Of a stretch of DNA of 11,549 nt, positions 7,744-11,549 are shown piece after piece (positions within the stretch are counted from its first letter, which is position 1; each line of letters opens with the position of its first letter). A program made the position numbers and the translations under genes. A model generated the notes under the pieces. The model saw only the letters and a list, made by a program, of their open reading frames with translations, made no database searches and was not told the origin of the DNA. Origin of the DNA: Bremia lactucae (lineage: Eukaryota; Oomycota; Peronosporomycetes; Peronosporales; Peronosporaceae); assembly GCF_004359215.1 (NCBI RefSeq), contig NW_027152027.1, positions 28,476 to 40,024 on the forward strand. Direction: 5' to 3'.

Positions 7744-8130
7744 CATTAGTTGAACTTCAGGATTATTACCAATTACCAATATATTCTCGTCTTTTTTGCA
7801 ATATACTTTTTATCAAGTTAAAGCTGCTTTTTAGAACAAATGAAATACTATTTTAAATCAATTATACTACGTTTATATATACTATATAAAGTGTCAACTA
7901 AATTGGCACTTATGTCCCTTGTCAATTGTGGGGCGTCGAACAATTTCATTCGACGCTAATCAGTAGAAGATCACAGGCTCAAATTTATTGAGCGCAATAT
8001 TTTGCTAACGAAAAAAGGCGTAATTGAAATTATAAATCAGTTTTGTAATACTCTTATTAAGTCGAATTGTTTTTTAATTTTAAAAAAATTAACCTATATT
8101 AGCGAAGGTTAATTCAGGCGCCCGTCTGTA
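7744..8130. other. Unassigned AT-rich, foldback-rich interval
   Basis: No coding frame is recognised. Hairpins are dense: AAGTGTC/GGCACTT near 7888-7912, GCGTCGAA/TTCGACGC near 7932-7956, GCTCAA/TTGAGC near 7976-7992 and ATTAACCT/AGGTTAAT near 8087-8113. GGCGCCCGTCTGTA at 8117-8130 resembles the end of element B's 5' LTR (GCGCCCGCCTACA) and may be the displaced end of the 3' LTR. Confidence 0.35.
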
Positions 8131-9154
8131 CCGTTTCGAACCACCCTCCAGGTTTTTCAAATGAACTATCGGGTTCAGGCTGAAATTGTCGCCACACTCA
8201 ATAAAATGAATGGTGCACAAACCACCATTTGCGCTCAATTTCAGTCGCAAATGAGATAATCAATATTTTCTCACCAGGCCAGCCTCATGCTTGGTCTTAC
8301 CAAGAATCCGTTACACACTATTTCTCGGTTGAACCACTGTCTCGTGACACAATACTTTAGGCCAAGCGTTATACGTCTCAGCCCGATTTCTGTAGTCAGT
8401 GGTGGTTCCGATGGTGCTTTGTTGACACCATGTCATCGTAATCCTTGGGTAACGAAGAGCGAAACTCTACAGGTGGCCGCGTATTCGCGAGTGCCTTACA
8501 GGTCGATTTTCTTTAATAATACACAAGCATTAAAGCCCGAATGTGATGACCCCTGACAGTTTGATTATTACCTCTTATCACCACTTTACAAACCATGGTC
8601 AAAACCCTAATACGACATTTCAAATTCTTTCATCGTTATAATATATGTAAGAGCGGCTGTAGTGGTATTGCGCACTAAATTACGTGGTAGTAACGTGGCC
8701 GTAGTTCATCATGATTAGACCTGGGTGGTCAGGTGTGCCCGTTACCACGTCGCGGGCCAGACGAGAAGTTTGTAACGACAATCTCCCACTGAAAGTTTCT
8801 GAGTTCAGATGACATATCGGACATCGGTGTTCAACAGGCACATTAGTCTGAATGTGTTGGACGAGTCCAACTCTCGAATTTGACGAAAGCCTCTATTTGA
8901 TTTTATTGCTTCTTAGAAACGTTTAGGAATATATATTTCTCGAGCTTTGGCGGCTGGGTGGTGGTATGGCTGCCCTTCTTTTAAGCTGCAACTGGGTTAA
9001 CCTTGTCATGTTTATGGATAATGAAGAGGAGGATTTTAAAGTAGCTTTTCCTTTTAATAATTGTGGGTTTCACCACGCGACATCTTCATAGGGATAGCTA
9101 TGTTAATATGGCGGTATATATAGTAGGAGATGCAGGATACATGTATGTCTCCAA
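8131..9154. other. Unassigned region with small ORFs and foldbacks
   Basis: About 1 kb without a recognised gene. A 32-residue ORF starts with the ATG at 8161 (begins MNYRVQAEIVATLNK, ends at the TAA at 8257-8259). It is helical and gag-like in flavour but too short to assign. The open plus frame 8287-8556 and its alternatives look non-specific. Foldbacks include GTTGGAC-ga-GTCCAAC near 8855 and an interrupted ACGTGGTA...TACCACGT pair spanning about 8682-8746. Confidence 0.35.
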
Positions 9155-9316
9155 ATGGAGTCCACCGGCAAGCGACAACGCGAAGGAACTAAGCTTGCAC
9201 GGCTTGTTTCTTGTGGTCTTACCCAAGAAGACATCGTCAGCAGCGGATTCAGCGTTCATAAAAAGGTTAACAAACTTCCTGAAACTACACGTGTAACGGG
9301 GTGTATCGTTACATGA
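9155..9316 (+). CDS. Small ORF with helix-turn-helix-like stretch, runs into an LTR
   Basis: Fifty-three codons from the ATG at 9155. The sequence begins MESTGKRQREGTKLARLV and continues CGLTQEDIVSSGFSVHKKV, which resembles the amphipathic helix-turn-helix start of Tc1/mariner-like transposases or other DNA-binding proteins. The last eight codons and the stop lie in the LTR that begins at 9292, so a longer frame was probably cut by that insertion. Only the general pattern is seen; no family is assigned and a chance ORF is possible. Confidence 0.25.
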   Translation: MESTGKRQREGTKLARLVSCGLTQEDIVSSGFSVHKKVNKLPETTRVTGCIVT

Positions 9317-9458
9317 AATTAACACTAAAAGGTTGTTAATTAATATTATCTAAAAGATAGATAATATTTGGAGGAAATTACTTTATATAGTAATTTCCTG
9401 GATTCTTATCCATAAATAGGTATAGACCATTATGTCTATTTATTCCGCAGACTAATCA
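9292..9458 (-). repeat. LTR of the element-A family, cut by the assembly gap
   Basis: It begins TGTAACGGGGTG, followed by inverted GTTACA, as at 647. Further in it parallels that LTR: AATATTATCT paired with AGATAATATT (9342-9368), GGAAATTACT paired with AGTAATTTCC (9373-9398) and ATAGAC/GTCTAT (9422-9439). By comparison with element A this is the gag-proximal (downstream) LTR end on the minus strand. The sequence to its left has no leader or gag, so it is a solo LTR or the 3' end of a minus-strand element. Confidence 0.7.
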
Positions 9459-9558
9459 NNNNNNNNNNNNNNNNNNNNNNNNNNNNNNNNNNNNNNNNNN
9501 NNNNNNNNNNNNNNNNNNNNNNNNNNNNNNNNNNNNNNNNNNNNNNNNNNNNNNNNNN
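9459..9558. other. Assembly gap (100 N)
   Basis: Exactly 100 Ns, a conventional placeholder for a gap of unknown size. It falls inside a repeated LTR, a common cause of assembly breaks. What lies on either side may not be adjacent in the genome. Confidence 0.98.
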
Positions 9559-9577
9559 CCAAAGGTGACTAAAATGA

Positions 9578-9853
9578 AATTATTTTAAAATTCCATGTGC
9601 TGAATCGGGTGAGTGTTTAAACCCGAGCGCCCTATTTGTTGTATCATGCTGTAGCGAAGCCTTCCTTTTGTCGTCGACCGCCGAAGACGTCGAGAAGCTA
9701 CGCGCATGGTTAATTTTTGCAGGTGTCTTAAGCGATGCAAGGCGACAATGGGATGACCGTGGCGATGAATGTCTAACCTTGAGTCGCAAAAGCCGCGCAA
9801 AGACAATTTGCGGTTGTGAAGCACGGACATCATGTGAAAGTGATATGCTTTAG
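9578..9853 (+). other. Unassigned open frame without a start codon
   Basis: The plus frame is open for about 91 codons after a TGA near 9575 and ends at a TAG near 9851. It has no ATG until its penultimate codons. The middle (AEDVEKLRAWLIFAGVLSDA, then RRQWDDRGDECLTLSRKSR) looks like helical protein, so this may be a fragment of a gene or transposon ORF. I do not recognise it. The overlapping minus-strand frame (9585-9833) is very rich in Arg, His and Leu and reads less like a protein. Confidence 0.25.
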
Positions 9854-10360
9854 CTAACTAGAGTTTCTCATATTAAATGTACGCAAATATTTCGGGATGT
9901 AAGATGTAGTGACTGATAGATTGCCACCAAGATATTGACAGAAATGTTTTACCTTGATTGAATAGAATCACTCCTTTTTTATAAATTTAAGGTGAGAAGG
10001 AAAGTCCTTCTCACCTTATATAATAATCATAATAAGTAAAACCAACTGGCTCTACGAGGATCCATATTAGTCTTGGAAAATTGGCCGGTGTACCCGCATG
10101 ACAAATGTAAGAAGAATTTTGCTTTGAAAGGTAACGAGAGGATGGCGAATTTCCCGCATTTTCTGGGCCTTGTACAACTAATACCTTTTACATTTAAAAA
10201 AAAAATCGCGCCAAAATGAGCAGTATCCATCATCACAGCTATGTGATCAGCACGTTCAGCAGCAAAATTTATGGTTGTGTGTACAGCTAAAGAGCAAAAC
10301 GCACCCTACAGCTCTCTTCGACTGTTTCGTTGAAAGCTTCAAGCTTGGTTTCGCACTGCT
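9854..10360. other. Unassigned non-coding interval
   Basis: No gene is recognised. The only marked structure is the 13-bp hairpin at 9989-10017. A run of ten A's occurs near 10196-10205. Confidence 0.35.
9989..10017. repeat. Perfect 13-bp hairpin with 3-base loop
   Basis: AAGGTGAGAAGGA, loop AAG, then TCCTTCTCACCTT. The inverted repeat is perfect. Its role is unknown; it resembles the foldbacks in nearby LTRs more than any regulatory site. Confidence 0.9.
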
Positions 10361-10390
10361 TGTAACGGGGTGCCCAGTTACTAAATATTA
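10361..10390 (-). repeat. Terminal scrap of an element-A-type LTR
   Basis: TGTAACGGGGTGCCCAGTTA followed by CTAAATATTA matches the first 30 or so bases of the LTR at 647, including the inner inverted GTTAC. Its orientation is opposite to the gag remnant that abuts it, so it is not that gag's own 5' LTR in a normal layout. Confidence 0.65.
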
Positions 10391-10694
10391 GAGGACGTCA
10401 TGCTGTTCACTCTGAACACAGATGAAGAACATGCGGCCACAGCCGAGTTGCTACAACATGAATTTGACGGGTCCAAGAAAAAGTGGCCTTGCTTCACCAG
10501 CAAGTCTAACAACACGCAGAGGTGTTGAAAGAACAGGGTGCTCACAGTTGGAGCTGTTGAGACAGCAGTATTTTCATGCTGCTAGCGGGCCGACGCATTT
10601 GCGTTGACCCGAAAGCTTGAGGATAGAAATCTCTGAGTTCAAGGCGGTATCAGGTAGATTTGGTGTCGAGTTCCTTCGCTTACTGCGCTCGTGA
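10391..10694 (+). pseudogene. gag: Broken gag related to the gag at 1-521
   Basis: Plus-strand frames match the minus-strand Gag at 1-521 in order. EDVMLFTLNTDEEHAATAEL and LQHEFDGSKKK align with its N-terminal helix (QHELDEMKGK). A shifted frame gives VALLHQQV, a stop and QHAEVLK, aligning with VALLNQQGSQQAELL. From 10608 PESLRIEISEFKAV aligns with PETLKIDISKYRGV. At nucleotide level the central part aligns without gaps over at least 35 bases. Stops (TAA near 10507, TGA at 10605) and frameshifts make it non-functional. After the ISEFKAV motif the similarity fades and the frame ends at 10694. It is therefore a second, older copy of the same gag family in the opposite orientation. Confidence 0.75.
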
Positions 10695-10808
10695 TCAAGT
10701 CTCTTGTCAAATCATGGGGGGAGTGATCGAGTTTGTAAAATTTCGACTCTAGATTCGACACATGGGTCGGATCTAATTTTCCCTCCTCGGCCACAACCAT
10801 TTTGTAGG
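10695..10808. other. Junction between gag remnant and chromodomain
   Basis: About 110 bases containing no capsid C-terminus, protease, RT or integrase. From about 10780 it reads as a Pro/Ser-rich pol linker with a stop (TAG at 10806-10808) just before the chromodomain. Confidence 0.4.
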
Positions 10809-11549
10809 ATTTCCACGGTGGTCAACGTTTTCATGTGGAACGTATTCAAAACCACCGTGATGTGAAAGGGCAGCGAACGAGTTACCCTGTTCGCTGGCGC
10901 GGTTGCCCACCTTCACATGACAGCTGGGAGCCTCGTTTCCAGCTGATTGTTGACATTGAGAGCCTCGTCTGTCAGTATGACGAGACCCATCCGATCGATC
11001 AGAAGGTCCATCGAAAAACACGCGCCCCTGGCCCTTGTAAATCGATTGCAAAACGTCAATCGCATCGCGCATCTCGATAGAGATGTGAGCCCTTCCCCAG
11101 GGTGAAGAGAGGAAATAGACATCCCCTTTTGCTCGCTTCGTGTTGCTAACACAACACGGACAGGGATCACCCCACGTGAGGCATGGAAGTCCTGCCTCAC
11201 GTGACAACCGTTGCAATTTTTCCCTTGCACCGGTTGGAGTATGTTTCTCAAACTTAACGCGAATCGCGTTAAGTCTTTGAAGCCAGGCTATGTATTTGAT
11301 ATTGCGAATGAACGCGCTCCAGGCTTGCATCAGCGAGAATTTATCTCGCTTATTGTGCCACAAAACATCGATGCTTAAGAAGAGCATCGAGATAAAAATC
11401 TTCCTCAGCGCGAAAGTTCTTCGCGCTGGGATCAAGGCCATGTAGTTTTGTCGCAATGAATAAGGATATTTGTTGTGACACGTAGTCTCTCCAGACAAGC
11501 TATTGATTATCTTTTCGGGCAAAAGCCACGGCTTCTTCCCAGGGGCAAG
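10773..11549 (-). CDS. Long minus-strand open frame, hypothetical (runs off right edge)
   Basis: The minus strand is open for 258 codons from the right edge to a stop at 10773; the true start is outside the window and no family is recognised. Two parts differ. From 11549 to about 11081 the text is protein-like: MQAWSAFIRNIKYIAWLQRL, REKLQRLSREAGLPCLTWGD, then PCPCC, YFLSSPWGRAHISIEMRDA and IDVLQSI. The CPCC cluster and basic helices could suggest nucleic-acid binding, but that is speculation. From about 11080 to 10773 it is the complement of a recognisable chromodomain and turns into low-quality Ser/His/Arg-rich text, so that part is probably run-on. Its place, antisense and directly after a pol end, matches the broken antisense ORF of element B. 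The plus strand here has many stops. It is full of perfect hairpins. Confidence 0.4.
   Translation of the reverse strand, partial: LAPGKKPWLLPEKIINSLSGETTCHNKYPYSLRQNYMALIPARRTFALRKIFISMLFLSIDVLWHNKRDKFSLMQAWSAFIRNIKYIAWLQRLNAIRVKFEKHTPTGAREKLQRLSREAGLPCLTWGDPCPCCVSNTKRAKGDVYFLSSPWGRAHISIEMRDAIDVLQSIYKGQGRVFFDGPSDRSDGSRHTDRRGSQCQQSAGNEAPSCHVKVGNRASEQGNSFAALSHHGGFEYVPHENVDHRGNPTKWLWPRREN
10809..11080 (+). pseudogene. pol: Chromodomain C-terminus of a Ty3/gypsy pol (fragment)
   Basis: One open frame, preceded by a TAG, reads DFHGGQRFHVERIQNHRD, then TSYPVRWRGCPPSHDSWEP, then LIVDIESLVCQYDETHP and a basic tail ending at a TAG (11078-11080). This is the chromodomain found at the end of chromovirus integrases: an aromatic near the start (F-H-V), the W in VRW, the SWEP box, and a C-terminal helix. 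In the family it binds histone marks or heterochromatin and directs integration. The usual Tyr in RGYPPS is Cys here. Only the last 90 or so residues remain, with no integrase upstream, so it is a detached 3' end. An open frame covers it on the opposite strand. Confidence 0.85.

Noticed and set aside
9585..9833. Minus-strand 82-codon frame after the gap
   Set aside because: Its Arg/His/Leu-rich composition looks like a shadow frame. The plus-strand frame over the same bases is marginally more protein-like, but neither is recognised.
9989..10017. Bacterial-style intrinsic terminator
   Set aside because: It has no T-run after the stem, and the surroundings are eukaryotic retrotransposon DNA.
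10913..11251. Alternative minus-strand frame (112 codons)
   Set aside because: It overlaps the longer minus frame and the chromodomain on the other strand. It reads as low-quality sequence and has no supported start.

Overview
The window looks like repeat-dominated nuclear DNA of an oomycete (Peronosporales, Phytophthora/downy-mildew type). That assignment is inferred from the style of the retrotransposon proteins and LTR ends, not from a database match. I see no intact host gene. Almost everything recognisable is Ty3/gypsy-type LTR retrotransposon material in several layers and both orientations, mostly broken by frameshifts, stops and deletions. Bacterial signals (RBS, operons) do not apply.

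Layout. (1) 1-1137, minus strand: the 5' end of an element that runs off the left edge, called element A. It has an LTR (647-1137) with ends TGTAACGGGG...CCCCGTTACA, a short leader, and an uninterrupted Gag reading frame from 521 to the edge. (2) 1138-1413: unassigned. (3) 1414 to about 7525, plus strand: a decayed chromovirus-like element (element B). Its parts are 5' LTR, primer-binding site, gag with a CCHC knuckle, a protease/linker remnant, RNase H (reverse transcriptase deleted), integrase, a C-terminal chromodomain remnant, an antisense broken ORF, a polypurine tract and a 3' LTR. (4) About 7526-7743: a very AT-rich block ending in a truncated tRNA-Lys(TTT), probably mitochondrial DNA inserted next to or inside the 3' LTR. 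(5) 7744-9291: unassigned, foldback-rich DNA with two small ORFs. (6) 9292-9458: an element-A-type LTR cut by a 100-N assembly gap (9459-9558). (7) 9559-10360: unassigned. (8) 10361-11549: an LTR-end scrap, a broken element-A-type gag, then a chromodomain tail (plus strand), overlapped on the opposite strand by a long open frame that leaves the right edge.

The most unusual feature is structural. Element-A-type DNA is tiled with short near-perfect hairpins (6-11 bp stems, small loops), including inside the open gag frame and inside the right-edge minus-strand frame. Comparing the gag at 1-521 with its broken relative at 10391-10694, a hairpin stays in the same place although both arms changed. 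One G-C pair became C-G through two amino-acid-changing substitutions. That suggests either selection on nucleic-acid structure or a mutational process that maintains palindromes.
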